From positions 1 through 64,000 of the forward strand of contig NZ_CP104203.1 in the NCBI RefSeq assembly GCF_025244725.1: a stretch of DNA of 64,000 nt. The letters are read 5' to 3'. Under the pieces are notes generated by a model. It ran no database searches. It worked only from the letters and a program-made list of their open reading frames with translations, and was not told where the DNA came from. The position numbers were made by a program, and so were the translations under genes. Each line of letters opens with the position of its first letter. The first letter of the stretch is position 1. Of the stretch, positions 25,326 to 33,329 are shown piece after piece. Source of the stretch: Chryseobacterium oranimense (GTDB lineage: Bacteria > Bacteroidota > Bacteroidia > Flavobacteriales > Weeksellaceae).

Positions 25326-26555
25326 ATGGAAAAAGCTGTTATTTACAGAGAAAAAGAAGAATTTAAAGATCTTCATCTGGTGCTTAAAAATGCCAGCTCC
25401 AATCAGTTTTATGAGTTCAGTTTCGAGCTGGATAATTTTCCAAACATAAGGATCAGGAATATCGCTAATCTTCAGGACACAGGACTTACCTTCGAAAATA
25501 ATAAAATATCGGGAACGCCCTATGCCAATAATGTTCATGACCTTGATATTGAATTCTATCATATCCATGATGAAGGCAGTACAGAGATTAAAAAGGTGCA
25601 TCTGTTCATTAATGCTGATCCCAAAAACCTCTGGAAAAATATACCGAGCGATACAGACGATATTTATCATAAACCTGATGAAAATTCCTACAAGGGAAAT
25701 TTTTTAGATAAAAAAATCACAGCCGTCTCCAAAAGGGGACGTTTTCATGCTCATGAAGGGAAATTCAGGGATGATGATTTTGCCGTAAAAGTTCTTCCCG
25801 GGGGCTGGTTTATTATCTCTGTTGCAGATGGGGCGGGCTCTGCGGTTATGGCAAGGGAAGGCTCCAGATTGGCTGTTAGTTCAGTTAACCGCTTTTTCGA
25901 CTCTGAAGATATTTTAAATGATATCGAAAAAAATATTAAAAATATTTACTCCTTTCAGTCCTCAAAAGAAATACGGTCCGAAGCCAGAAAAAATGTCATA
26001 CGATGTTTGTATGAAGGTGTTTACCATGTTTATCATGTTTTAGATAAAACGGCAGCAGAAAATTCTTTTTCTATCAAAGATTTCCATACCACCCTTGTAT
26101 TTACATTAACTAAAAAATTCGATTTTGGGTATGTAATCCTTAGTTTTGGAGTTGGAGATTGCCCGGTCAACCTGATTAATCCTGATTTTTCCGAAGTAAA
26201 GCTTCTGAATCATATGGATGTAGGTGAATTTGGAGGCGGAACCCGTTTTGTGACCATGAAAGAAATCTTTAATGATGATAATGTGGCCTCAAGGTTTACG
26301 ATCACCTGCGTTAACGATTTTTCTTATCTGGTACTGATGACAGACGGTATTTATGATCCGAAATTTATGACGGAAAGCCGGCTTGAAGATATAGAAAGCT
26401 GGAAAGCTTTTTTTAATGACCTTAGCGGGAATAATGACGACCGTGCCAAGACAGATTTCATTAATGATACCGATATTGATGAGCAGCTTCTTCTCTGGAC
26501 CGATTTCTGGAGCCGGGGAAATCATGATGACAGAACACTGGCCATAATTTATTAA
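25326..26555 (+). CDS. PP2C-type phosphatase with N-terminal Ig-like domain
   Basis: The 409-residue protein has a C-terminal PP2C domain from about residue 130: GRFHAHEGKFRDDDFAV, VADGAGSAVMAREGSRLAV, FGVGDCPV and LMTDGIYDP, with the metal Asp residues present. Residues ~15-100 resemble an Ig-like He_PIG module (TGLTFENNKISGTPY), usually found in surface proteins and unexpected here. It would dephosphorylate targets of the adjacent kinase. The kinase gene starts 2 nt after its stop. Confidence 0.82.
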   Translation: MEKAVIYREKEEFKDLHLVLKNASSNQFYEFSFELDNFPNIRIRNIANLQDTGLTFENNKISGTPYANNVHDLDIEFYHIHDEGSTEIKKVHLFINADPKNLWKNIPSDTDDIYHKPDENSYKGNFLDKKITAVSKRGRFHAHEGKFRDDDFAVKVLPGGWFIISVADGAGSAVMAREGSRLAVSSVNRFFDSEDILNDIEKNIKNIYSFQSSKEIRSEARKNVIRCLYEGVYHVYHVLDKTAAENSFSIKDFHTTLVFTLTKKFDFGYVILSFGVGDCPVNLINPDFSEVKLLNHMDVGEFGGGTRFVTMKEIFNDDNVASRFTITCVNDFSYLVLMTDGIYDPKFMTESRLEDIESWKAFFNDLSGNNDDRAKTDFINDTDIDEQLLLWTDFWSRGNHDDRTLAIIY

Positions 26556-26557
26556 AC

Positions 26558-28069
26558 ATGAAAAAGACCGTTAAAGTTACTTCCGTTCTTGACCCAGCTA
26601 AATCCTATGAATATGTGGATGAAAGTCCTATCCGCGGTGGGGTGAAAGATGTTTACTTTTCGCCGGACAGGGAATATGTGGTTGCTTTTTACCGGAATCC
26701 TCTGGATGCCGGGCAGAAGGAGCGTATTATGAGAATTGTTTCCACCTATCTCGGGAATATTAAAAACGGGAATTTAGCAGATTATTTTCTGAATGAAATA
26801 TTCAGGTGGCCGTATGATATTGTAGAAAAAGGCAGGCTGACGGGAATTGTGGTGCCTATTTACCACCAAAAGTTCTTTTTTGCAAAAGGTTATGTAGGTT
26901 CGGATAATATTCAGGGGCAGGATAAAGTAGGGAAATGGTTTACGGCTCCCATGTTCAGGAACCGGCAGTATCCTTTAAGGCTGGATGATTCCGAACTCGG
27001 GGATTGGCTCAGTTATTTCCAGATCACGATTAATATCAGCAGGGGAGTAAAAAAGCTTCACCAGATGGGGCTGGCCCATTCGGATCTTTCGTATAACAAT
27101 ATCCTGGTCGATCCGGTTACAAAATCGGCTTGTATTATCGACATAGACGGGCTTGTGGTTCCAAAACTATTCCCCCCGGAAGTAATAGGGACGGCAGATT
27201 TTATTGCTCCTGAAGTCTTAAAAACCAAACATCTGAATATGCAGGATCCCGGAAGACGTCTGCCTGACCAGAAAACTGACCTTCATGCGCTGGCTGTACT
27301 CATTTATATGTATTTGTTCAGGAGACACCCTTTGAGAGGAGGAAAAATCTGGGATCTGGATTCCGAAAAAGATGAGATCATTTCTATGGGCGAAAAAGCT
27401 CTGTTCGTGGAACATCCCACAGACCCGTCCAATCAGGTAAAAGCAGATCATCTGAGAAAATGGGATGCTTTCTGGGGCGATCCGCAAAAAATTCCGTTTA
27501 CGGTTGCAGGTCCTTATCTTTCCGAACTATTTAAAAAAGCGTTCGTAGATGGCCTTCACGATCCTATCCGTCGCCCTACCGCCAATGAATGGGAAACTGC
27601 ACTGCTGAAGACCGCAGATTTGATTCAGCCTTGCCACAACCAGGAATGTACGGAAAAATGGTATGTATTCGATAACAGCAGCAACCCGAAATGTCCTTTC
27701 TGCGGAACACCACACCGGGGAACACTTCCGGTGCTGGATCTGTATTTTAAATTCGATGGAGATGTATGGAAACCGGAAAACCACAGGTTGATGGTCTATA
27801 ACAATCAATATTTATTCAAATGGCATGTATCCAGAAAAGTGATCAGAAATGAAAACCTTACCATGCAGGATAAAATGCCGGTGGGTTATTTTACTTTTCA
27901 TCACGGGAAATGGGTATTCGTAAATCAGAGCTTGACTTCTATGAAAGATGTTACGGAGCAGAAAGAAATTCCGACGGGATCTATGGTGGAGCTGACGGAT
28001 GGGAAAAAAATACTTTTGTCTGCGGAAGAAGGTGGGAGGCTGATATTGGTGACGATGGCCAATCAGTAG
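26558..28069 (+). CDS. Ter-cluster serine/threonine kinase-like protein
   Basis: The 503-residue protein has a divergent kinase fold: RGGVKDVYFS (glycine-loop region), HSDLSYNNILV (catalytic loop), ACIIDIDGL in place of DFG, and GTADFIAPEVL. After residue ~360 come a zinc ribbon (CHNQEC, CPFCG) and a C-terminal beta module (MPVGYFTFHHGKWVFVNQ). The three parts match kinases of TerY-P triads. With the PP2C and TerY proteins it should form a phosphorylation switch. It is the last gene of the operon. Confidence 0.85.
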   Translation: MKKTVKVTSVLDPAKSYEYVDESPIRGGVKDVYFSPDREYVVAFYRNPLDAGQKERIMRIVSTYLGNIKNGNLADYFLNEIFRWPYDIVEKGRLTGIVVPIYHQKFFFAKGYVGSDNIQGQDKVGKWFTAPMFRNRQYPLRLDDSELGDWLSYFQITINISRGVKKLHQMGLAHSDLSYNNILVDPVTKSACIIDIDGLVVPKLFPPEVIGTADFIAPEVLKTKHLNMQDPGRRLPDQKTDLHALAVLIYMYLFRRHPLRGGKIWDLDSEKDEIISMGEKALFVEHPTDPSNQVKADHLRKWDAFWGDPQKIPFTVAGPYLSELFKKAFVDGLHDPIRRPTANEWETALLKTADLIQPCHNQECTEKWYVFDNSSNPKCPFCGTPHRGTLPVLDLYFKFDGDVWKPENHRLMVYNNQYLFKWHVSRKVIRNENLTMQDKMPVGYFTFHHGKWVFVNQSLTSMKDVTEQKEIPTGSMVELTDGKKILLSAEEGGRLILVTMANQ

Positions 28070-28080
28070 GATGTATGTTT

Positions 28081-28137
28081 GAACCACCCCGTCAAAAATT
28101 CTTTGAATTTTCGCCACCCCTCCAGAGGAGGGGAATA
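28081..28137. repeat. Nested-palindrome repeat (CCACCCCGTC...CCCCTCC family)
   Basis: CCACCCCGTC leads into the palindrome AAAATTCTTTGAATTTT, followed by CCCCTCCAGAGGAGGGG. I recall this as a recurrent intergenic element in Chryseobacterium and related genomes; there is one copy in this window. It may terminate the ter operon. Confidence 0.55.
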
Positions 28138-28197
28138 CCTACGAACGGATGATAAACCAGTATGGAGATTTAGGTTTTTTAGAACTTAAGTAAATGC

Positions 28198-28641
28198 CTA
28201 TCTTTCATGGAATTCCATAAAATAGGAATGATCATCTTCACCTACAGTTTTAAAGCCTAAACTAGTGTATAAGTTTTGAGCCTTATTGGTTTTTAATACA
28301 CTTAAAGCTACTGTTTTTCTTTCTGTAGAAGCTTCCTTCAGAATGTCAGTTAAAATAGTTCTCCCGAGACCCTTTCCCTGCAAATCCGGATCAATCTGGA
28401 GCTGTAGTACTTCTGTTTTATCATCATCTTTGCTGATCTTCAGTAATCCTGCGGGTTCATTATTTAAGAGGATGATATGGGCCTTGTCGAACTGATACAG
28501 AATTCTCTGAAGCGTAGATTCCTTATCCGTCGGAAGTCCTGAGTCCACATAATGCGGATTCATGGTTTTTGTTCTCAGATCGAGAAGGTAATCAATATCT
28601 TGGTCAGAGGCTTTTCTGTAGGTAACTACTGTAGTATTCAT
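28198..28641 (-). CDS. GNAT family N-acetyltransferase
   Basis: The 147-residue protein has the GNAT acetyl-CoA loop LQIDPDLQGKGLGRTIL and the C-terminal motif NKAQNLYTSLGFKTVGE. The substrate is not predictable. Its ATG overlaps the stop of a 58-codon ORF (ATGA), suggesting translational coupling. Confidence 0.88.
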   Translation of the reverse strand: MNTTVVTYRKASDQDIDYLLDLRTKTMNPHYVDSGLPTDKESTLQRILYQFDKAHIILLNNEPAGLLKISKDDDKTEVLQLQIDPDLQGKGLGRTILTDILKEASTERKTVALSVLKTNKAQNLYTSLGFKTVGEDDHSYFMEFHER

Positions 28642-28814
28642 AACTTATTGTGAGATCCTGGTTTAAGCTTTATTTTGCTTCTTTCTACTAATAGGAATCT
28701 AAGATAACAATTCTTGGATTGTTTTCTGCTTGAATTCTTGATTTCATTTCCAAAATCAGGAACCGTGAGATAGAGCTCGTCTTCTATTATGTCGAAAATT
28801 TCTTTTGTGGTCAT
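28638..28814 (-). CDS. Small ORF (58 aa) coupled to the GNAT gene
   Basis: The ORF begins MTTKEIFDIIEDELY and ends GSHNKL. It is soluble, with a basic C-terminal half, and I do not recognise it. Support for it being real is positional: a perfect -7 box lies 19 nt upstream and its TGA overlaps the GNAT ATG. It could also be a remnant of a longer gene or a regulatory upstream ORF. Confidence 0.45.
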   Translation of the reverse strand: MTTKEIFDIIEDELYLTVPDFGNEIKNSSRKQSKNCYLRFLLVERSKIKLKPGSHNKL

Positions 28815-28833
28815 GCAATTTTATTCACAAAAA

Positions 28834-28841
28834 CAAATATA
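28834..28841 (-). promoter_or_regulatory. -7 box of the small ORF/GNAT operon
   Basis: TATATTTG on the minus strand lies 19 nt upstream of the ATG at 28814. Confidence 0.55.
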
Positions 28842-28857
28842 TTAAAAACACCTCTAC

Positions 28858-30057
28858 TTATATCAGTTCAAAGAAATCTCTTTTTCCGATTTTTACCTTT
28901 GTTTGTGGGAATAATTCAATTTCTTCATCAGGATCCGTTATTTTTATATGATTAATCTGAATACCTCCGCTTCGGATCATTCTTCGGATTGATGATTTAC
29001 TGAGATCACTTTTAAGCTTACTGCAGAGTTCCACTAATGTTATCCGTTTACCGGTAGGAAACAAAGAGTTTAAAGAAACAGATTCATAAACTTTTTCTTC
29101 ATCATTTTTGCTTTGAAACTGACTGCTGAAGAAGCTTTCTGCAAGCTCTGCTGCAGCTTTATCATGGTATTGGCAAATAATATTTTTAGCAATCAGCTTT
29201 TTAATATTCATCGGGTTTTCACCATTTTGTAATTTTAATTTTAAAGCTGCTTTTTCCTCATCAGAAAAATCTGAAGCCAGATCAATAAACTCAGCGATAA
29301 GGCTATCCGGAATCGACATGGTTTTCCCGAACATCTCATTGGGTTCGTCGGTAAGTCCGATAATATTGTTCAGGGATTTGCTCATTTTTTCTTTACCGTC
29401 AAGACCTTTAAGCAGAGGCATACACATAACAATCTGTGCCGGCATCTGATGGACTTCCTGAAGCTGCCTTCCCATCGTACAGTTAAATAGCTGGTCTGTT
29501 CCGCCCATTTCAATATCGCATTTAATCTGTACAGAATCAAAACCCTGGAGAATAGGGTAAACGAGCTCGTGCATTGCGATCGGGGTATTTTCTGTAAATC
29601 TTTTATTGAAATCGTTCCGGTGCATCAGCTGGGCGACAGTAACTTTCGACATCAGCTGAATAACTTTCGGAAAACTGAGTTTATCCAGCCAGTCCGAGTT
29701 AAAAACAATTTTAGTTTTTTCTACATCAATTACTTTTGAAAGCTGGCTGATGTAAGTCTGTGCATTATGACTGACATCTTCGGCACTTAAAGGTTTCCGT
29801 GCTTTGTTTTTCCCTGTCGGATCACCGATTCTTGCTGTGGAGCTTCCTACTACGATCACAACCTGATGCCCCAGGTCCTGAAACTGTTTCAGTTTTTTGA
29901 GTACTACGGCATGGCCCAGATGCAGATCCGGAGCCGTAGGATCAAATCCCAGCTTAATAATTAATTTTCTGTTTTCCTTTTCAGCCTGTTTAAGTTTCTC
30001 TTTTAGACCGTTTTCCGGAAGAATAATGGCTGTGTTTTCTTTTAGTGTGCTGATCAT
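28858..30057 (-). CDS. tyrS: Tyrosyl-tRNA synthetase, TyrZ-like type
   Basis: The 399-residue class I synthetase charges tRNA-Tyr. The signature HLGH is in DPTAPDLHLGHAVV and KMSKS in GKEKMSKSLNN; an S4 RNA-binding domain (IRRMIRSGGIQINHIKIT) ends it. The sequence is of the TyrZ-like branch (B. subtilis TyrZ, Pseudomonas type) rather than the longer TyrRS I associate with Bacteroidetes, so it may be a second, conditionally used enzyme. A leader peptide and terminator immediately upstream suggest control by attenuation. Confidence 0.92.
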   Translation of the reverse strand: MISTLKENTAIILPENGLKEKLKQAEKENRKLIIKLGFDPTAPDLHLGHAVVLKKLKQFQDLGHQVVIVVGSSTARIGDPTGKNKARKPLSAEDVSHNAQTYISQLSKVIDVEKTKIVFNSDWLDKLSFPKVIQLMSKVTVAQLMHRNDFNKRFTENTPIAMHELVYPILQGFDSVQIKCDIEMGGTDQLFNCTMGRQLQEVHQMPAQIVMCMPLLKGLDGKEKMSKSLNNIIGLTDEPNEMFGKTMSIPDSLIAEFIDLASDFSDEEKAALKLKLQNGENPMNIKKLIAKNIICQYHDKAAAELAESFFSSQFQSKNDEEKVYESVSLNSLFPTGKRITLVELCSKLKSDLSKSSIRRMIRSGGIQINHIKITDPDEEIELFPQTKVKIGKRDFFELI

Positions 30058-30076
30058 TTTTATTGGTTTTTAAATT

Positions 30077-30106
30077 AAAAAAAGCCCGGACAATACTGTC
30101 CGGGCT
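30077..30106 (-). terminator. Attenuator terminator of tyrS
   Basis: On the minus strand a 10-bp perfect stem (AGCCCGGACA, loop GTAT, TGTCCGGGCT) is followed by T7 and ends about 20 nt before the tyrS ATG. Its 5' arm (CCCGGAC, 30104-30098) can instead pair with GTTCGGG (30164-30158) in the leader coding region, which would be the antiterminator. Confidence 0.8.
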
Positions 30107-30132
30107 CTATATTATATGGATGTTATTCTTGT

Positions 30133-30228
30133 TTAGATTACAGATATAGAAAGTCTTCCCGAACGGTTCGCCGGGGAGTAATACTCATTAAAAAATGGAA
30201 GACGCAATATGCTGTTTAAATGTTTCAT
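30133..30228 (-). CDS. tyrS leader peptide with tandem Tyr codons
   Basis: A 31-residue ORF reads MKHLNSILRLPFFNEYYSPA, then NRSGRLSISVI. Codons 16-17 are TAT TAC. Immediately downstream, CCCCGGCGAAC (30076+100 region, 30176-30166) can pair with GTTCGGG (30164-30158). A ribosome stalled at the Tyr codons would cover the first arm and free the second to pair with the terminator's 5' arm. No Shine-Dalgarno is expected in this lineage. Start is 8 nt after a -7-like box. Confidence 0.7.
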   Translation of the reverse strand: MKHLNSILRLPFFNEYYSPANRSGRLSISVI

Positions 30229-30236
30229 TGATAGTG

Positions 30237-30267
30237 TAAATGTAGAAAAAAACTGAGATAAATCCAA
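30237..30267 (-). promoter_or_regulatory. Candidate promoter of the tyrS leader
   Basis: On the minus strand TTG (30265-30267), a 20-nt spacer and TACATTTA (30237-30244) approximate TTG/TAnnTTTG with the last base differing. It would start transcription almost at the leader ATG. Confidence 0.45.
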
Positions 30268-30269
30268 TA

Positions 30270-30359
30270 TTTAAACCACTAAGATCTGCTGTAAAGTTCC
30301 ATATCAGTTGAGATTTAAGCTCACTGTTCTTGACAGTTTATTAGTCTTAATGGTTTAAA
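30270..30359. repeat. Inverted repeat element beside the tyrS leader
   Basis: 15-nt arms (30270-30284 and 30345-30359; core TTTAAACCA, one mismatch) bracket about 60 nt. A single similar end (CTTAGTGGTTTT) occurs near 42645. The remainder of 30360-30510 is AT-rich with no gene. Confidence 0.45.
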
Positions 30360-30510
30360 ATAAAGGTTTTCAAAACAATTTTACTTAGCGCTTTTGAAGC
30401 TAATTTCATGCCATAAAATTCTTTTTCAGGCAAAAATTAAAAACTGATGTAAGCAATTATATTAATACTATTTTACAGTTTTATCAAATAAAGTGACTTC
30501 GTATTACATA

Positions 30511-31116
30511 TTATTGTTGGTCCGTTTGAAAATCTAATACAGGCTGCGAATAAGTATTTCTGATCTGCTCTTTCCAGATGCTGAGGTCTTCCTGAGAAGC
30601 TTTGTCTGCCCTGTCAAAAAAGAAGTGCTGTATGATTTCAAAACCACTGTACAGGAAAATTCCGTTGTCCGATGTTAAGGTGAGTGCTTTATCCATTCCT
30701 ATACGCTCATATTCTTCGTGGGATTTTCCGTGGGTGTTAATGATTACTGCTTTTTTACCTTTTAAAAGTCCTTTCTGAACCCCCTGATCGTATCGGTAGG
30801 CAAAATTATAGCTGAAAACCCGGTCGATGTAACCTTTCATAATGGCAGGCATTCCTGTCCACCAAATCGGATAAATGAATGTGATAAATTCTGCGTTGGT
30901 AATAAAATCCTGTTCCGTTTTTACATCATCTGAAACCTTTCCTGCACGCTGACCCTGCATATCTGCCAATGAAAGGACAGGATCAAATCCGATTTTGTTG
31001 AGGTCCCTTATTTCTATTTCATGGTTTTCTTTTTCCAGGCTTTCAACTACGGTTTGAAGAAGGCTGCTGTTTAAACTGTTTTCGTTGGGATGTGCGTAAA
31101 TGATTAAGTGTCTCAT
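30511..31116 (-). CDS. Flavodoxin-fold NAD(P)H-dependent oxidoreductase
   Basis: The 201-residue protein resembles MdaB/NQO1-type quinone reductases: N-terminal LIIYAHPNENSLN for FMN/FAD phosphate binding, TFIYPIWWTGMPAIMKGYIDRVF and a KKAVIINTHGKSHEEY block. It probably reduces quinones or related electrophiles. An AraC-family regulator lies 75 nt upstream on the same strand and is the likely controller. Confidence 0.87.
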   Translation of the reverse strand: MRHLIIYAHPNENSLNSSLLQTVVESLEKENHEIEIRDLNKIGFDPVLSLADMQGQRAGKVSDDVKTEQDFITNAEFITFIYPIWWTGMPAIMKGYIDRVFSYNFAYRYDQGVQKGLLKGKKAVIINTHGKSHEEYERIGMDKALTLTSDNGIFLYSGFEIIQHFFFDRADKASQEDLSIWKEQIRNTYSQPVLDFQTDQQ

Positions 31117-31191
31117 TGCTTTTTGTTTTAAATTTTATAAGACAAATGTAGAGCAACGCAGACCGCAAAAATTGTAAGAAAACGAAAGGTG

Positions 31192-32013
31192 TTATGCTGA
31201 CCCGGAACGGCAGATATCATCCTGGAATTTTAGATACCGGGACGGGGAGAGGTTGATAAAGTGTTTAAAATCACGGATAAGCTGGCTCTGGTCATAATAT
31301 CCGCATTCGTCAATTATGTTGAACCATTCGATTTTTCTCTGGTGAAGCAGCTCTTTTTCCATGATGGTGATGGCCTTGAGAAAACGGTTATAGCGGATAA
31401 GTTCTTTTGATGAATATCCGAACTGTGTTTTATGTTTCAGCTGAATGGTTCTTTCACTCTGGTTGGTTTGGCTGGCAATCGCTTTAATAGGATTCAATCC
31501 GGGATCTTTAAAATGATTGAGCAGATGGATGATCTCATCCTGATTTTGAAGGTAAGGTTTGCAGAATTCAAGAACGTGATTGGTTTTCTCTTCCGGAGAT
31601 GGAAAAACGGACATCTGATGCCAGAGCTCTGTAAAGCAATTATCATGAAGAATTTCGTTGGGGTGTGTTCCATTTGCAGTCACAATGGCTTTGCCAAAAA
31701 ACCTGTAGAAAGCATCATCTTTAAAATTGGCTACCAAAATAGAAGTTCCTGACGGCAGTGTATAATCAAAGGCCTGACGTACTGGTCCCAAAACAATGCA
31801 CTTATTGACCTCAACGGTATTCTTTTCCTGAGTTGTCATAAAGGCATTTTCACCAAAACAAAACAGCATAATAGTCTGGTAGGAGGGAAGGAGGGTTTTT
31901 GTAACCGGATCGGGCGAACTGTTTTCTGCGTAATAAAAATAGGTGAATATGCTCTCAAACTCTTTGGGAACCGGGATTTTAAGCTGGCGGTATTCCGGAT
32001 GTAGTTCCTGCAT
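31192..32013 (-). CDS. AraC-family transcriptional regulator
   Basis: The 273-residue protein has an N-terminal sensor region of unknown ligand and a C-terminal double helix-turn-helix (SQTNQSERTIQLKHKTQFGYSSKELIRYNRF ... ECGYYDQSQLIRDFKHFINLSPSRYLKF, quoted in part). The N-terminal part looks like DUF6597-type AraC sensors. It lies between a GNAT gene 8 nt upstream and the oxidoreductase downstream. Confidence 0.85.
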   Translation of the reverse strand: MQELHPEYRQLKIPVPKEFESIFTYFYYAENSSPDPVTKTLLPSYQTIMLFCFGENAFMTTQEKNTVEVNKCIVLGPVRQAFDYTLPSGTSILVANFKDDAFYRFFGKAIVTANGTHPNEILHDNCFTELWHQMSVFPSPEEKTNHVLEFCKPYLQNQDEIIHLLNHFKDPGLNPIKAIASQTNQSERTIQLKHKTQFGYSSKELIRYNRFLKAITIMEKELLHQRKIEWFNIIDECGYYDQSQLIRDFKHFINLSPSRYLKFQDDICRSGSA

Positions 32014-32021
32014 AGGATGAT

Positions 32022-32483
32022 TTAATTTAATATTTTCTCCATTTTATAGTTGATAAGATCAATTCCTTTTACATTGACGGTTTGTTCTTTTAGTATCTTA
32101 AAACCCATATTTTCAAAGAAAGGTTTGGCAGTTTTGCTGGCATAGGCAGTCAGGAACTTCTGTTTCTGATACCTGGCCTCCTGCTCTATAAAGGTATACA
32201 ATTTTTTTGCGATTCCCTGACGCTGGAAGTTTTTATGAACGAATAAAAGGTCAATATAATTTCCGTCCATGGTGCAGAACCCGGCGATCTGTTCATTAAT
32301 TTCTGCAATGAGTACCAACTGGTTTTCTATAACGTTGTTCCATCTCTCCTCATTGCCGGCTCCGGATTTCCAGGCACTGATCTGATCATTATCGTAATCT
32401 TTTTTGCAGACAGAAGTAATGGTTTCTGTGAAAAGCCGTTTCATTTCCGCAAGGTCGGTGCTGTTTCCTTTCCTGATGATCAT
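32022..32483 (-). CDS. GNAT family N-acetyltransferase
   Basis: The 153-residue protein has the acetyl-CoA-binding motif LFVHKNFQRQGIAKKLY and a C-terminal AKPFFENMGFKILKEQTV. Its ATG overlaps the end of the TetR gene by 4 nt (ATGA-type), so both are expressed from the TetR promoter. Substrate unknown. Confidence 0.87.
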   Translation of the reverse strand: MIIRKGNSTDLAEMKRLFTETITSVCKKDYDNDQISAWKSGAGNEERWNNVIENQLVLIAEINEQIAGFCTMDGNYIDLLFVHKNFQRQGIAKKLYTFIEQEARYQKQKFLTAYASKTAKPFFENMGFKILKEQTVNVKGIDLINYKMEKILN

Positions 32484-33106
32484 GGTTCACAGATATATTT
32501 TGCTATGTACAGTTTCTGCTGTTCCTCAGTCAGTAACGGATAAAACAGGTTCATCTGTATCAAGGCATAATGCTTTATCGCTTCATCTTTTTCAAGTTTA
32601 AAAGCAAGGTTGTTATGGATGATCCAGTTGTCTGCAATAATAAAGATCTGTGTAGTCAGACCTCTGATTATAAAATCCGGAATATCTTCTATAAAAATGC
32701 CGTCTTTCTGAAAACCTTTGAAGATCTCCTGAAACTCATCTTTTCTGCTGATATTAATAGATTCATACTGAGATTCTATAGCCGGAATATGTTTTAGGAT
32801 ATCAAAGAAATTCATGAAGATAAAGCGGAAGGAATAAAAAACTTCGTAAGTGGAAAATGTAAAGTGATACAGATCTTCCAGTGTCTTATTCTCTATTTTC
32901 TGCAGATTGTTCAGTAAATCGTCCATTTTAAGGACCAGCTCAGAAAAAAGGATCTTGATAATATCTTCCGAATGTTTAAAATGGTAATGCAGATTTCCCG
33001 CACTTATATTTAGTTCTGCAGCAATGTGCCTTGTAGTGATGTTATTGTAGCCCTTTTCATTGAACAGCTCCATTGCTTTTGAAAGTATCTTGTCCTTTGT
33101 TTTCAT
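32480..33106 (-). CDS. TetR/AcrR-family transcriptional regulator
   Basis: The 208-residue protein has an N-terminal TetR helix-turn-helix (ILSKAMELFNEKGYNNITTR followed by HIAAELNISAGNLHYHFKHSE) and a helical C-terminal ligand domain. A -7 box is only 4 nt before its ATG, and a 26-bp perfect palindrome overlaps its -33 element. Autoregulation and control of the divergent membrane-protein pair are inferred. Confidence 0.88.
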   Translation of the reverse strand: MKTKDKILSKAMELFNEKGYNNITTRHIAAELNISAGNLHYHFKHSEDIIKILFSELVLKMDDLLNNLQKIENKTLEDLYHFTFSTYEVFYSFRFIFMNFFDILKHIPAIESQYESINISRKDEFQEIFKGFQKDGIFIEDIPDFIIRGLTTQIFIIADNWIIHNNLAFKLEKDEAIKHYALIQMNLFYPLLTEEQQKLYIAKYICEP

Positions 33107-33110
33107 TGTT

Positions 33111-33118
33111 CAAATATA
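33111..33118 (-). promoter_or_regulatory. -7 box of the TetR gene
   Basis: TATATTTG on the minus strand, with TTG at 33139-33141 20 nt upstream. It ends 4 nt before the ATG, so the mRNA is probably leaderless. Confidence 0.65.
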
Positions 33119-33139
33119 AGAGAGTTTAAATCATATTTC

Positions 33140-33165
33140 AAAATTAGAACAATTGTTCTAATTTT
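33140..33165. promoter_or_regulatory. TetR-type operator palindrome, 26 bp
   Basis: The core TTAGAACAATTGTTCTAA (33144-33161) extends to a perfect 26-bp palindrome. It overlaps the -33 element of the leftward TetR promoter and ends 2 nt before the rightward -7 box, so a bound dimer would block both. Confidence 0.75.
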
Positions 33166-33167
33166 AA

Positions 33168-33175
33168 TATATTTG
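33168..33175 (+). promoter_or_regulatory. -7 box of the small membrane-protein operon
   Basis: TATATTTG lies 2 nt right of the palindrome and 19 nt before the ATG at 33195. Confidence 0.6.
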
Positions 33176-33194
33176 TTTTCTCAAATCAATAAGA

Positions 33195-33329
33195 ATGAAA
33201 GGGAAAGAAATGTTCAATTACGAAGCGGTTGAAAATCAGGATTCTAAAAAAGGGAAAGATACAGAGGAGATCTTTGTGAAAATTTTGCAGATCATTGTAG
33301 GCTTCATCATGGCCGTACTTCATATGTAA
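33195..33329 (+). CDS. Small membrane peptide (44 aa)
   Basis: The ORF reads MKGKEMFNYEAVENQDSKKG at the start, with a charged N-terminal 27 residues, then a single hydrophobic segment IFVKILQIIVGFIMAVLHM at the C-terminus. Its TAA shares a base pair step with the next ATG (TAATG), indicating coupling. I know no family for it. The well-placed promoter and operator upstream support it being a gene. Confidence 0.6.
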   Translation: MKGKEMFNYEAVENQDSKKGKDTEEIFVKILQIIVGFIMAVLHM

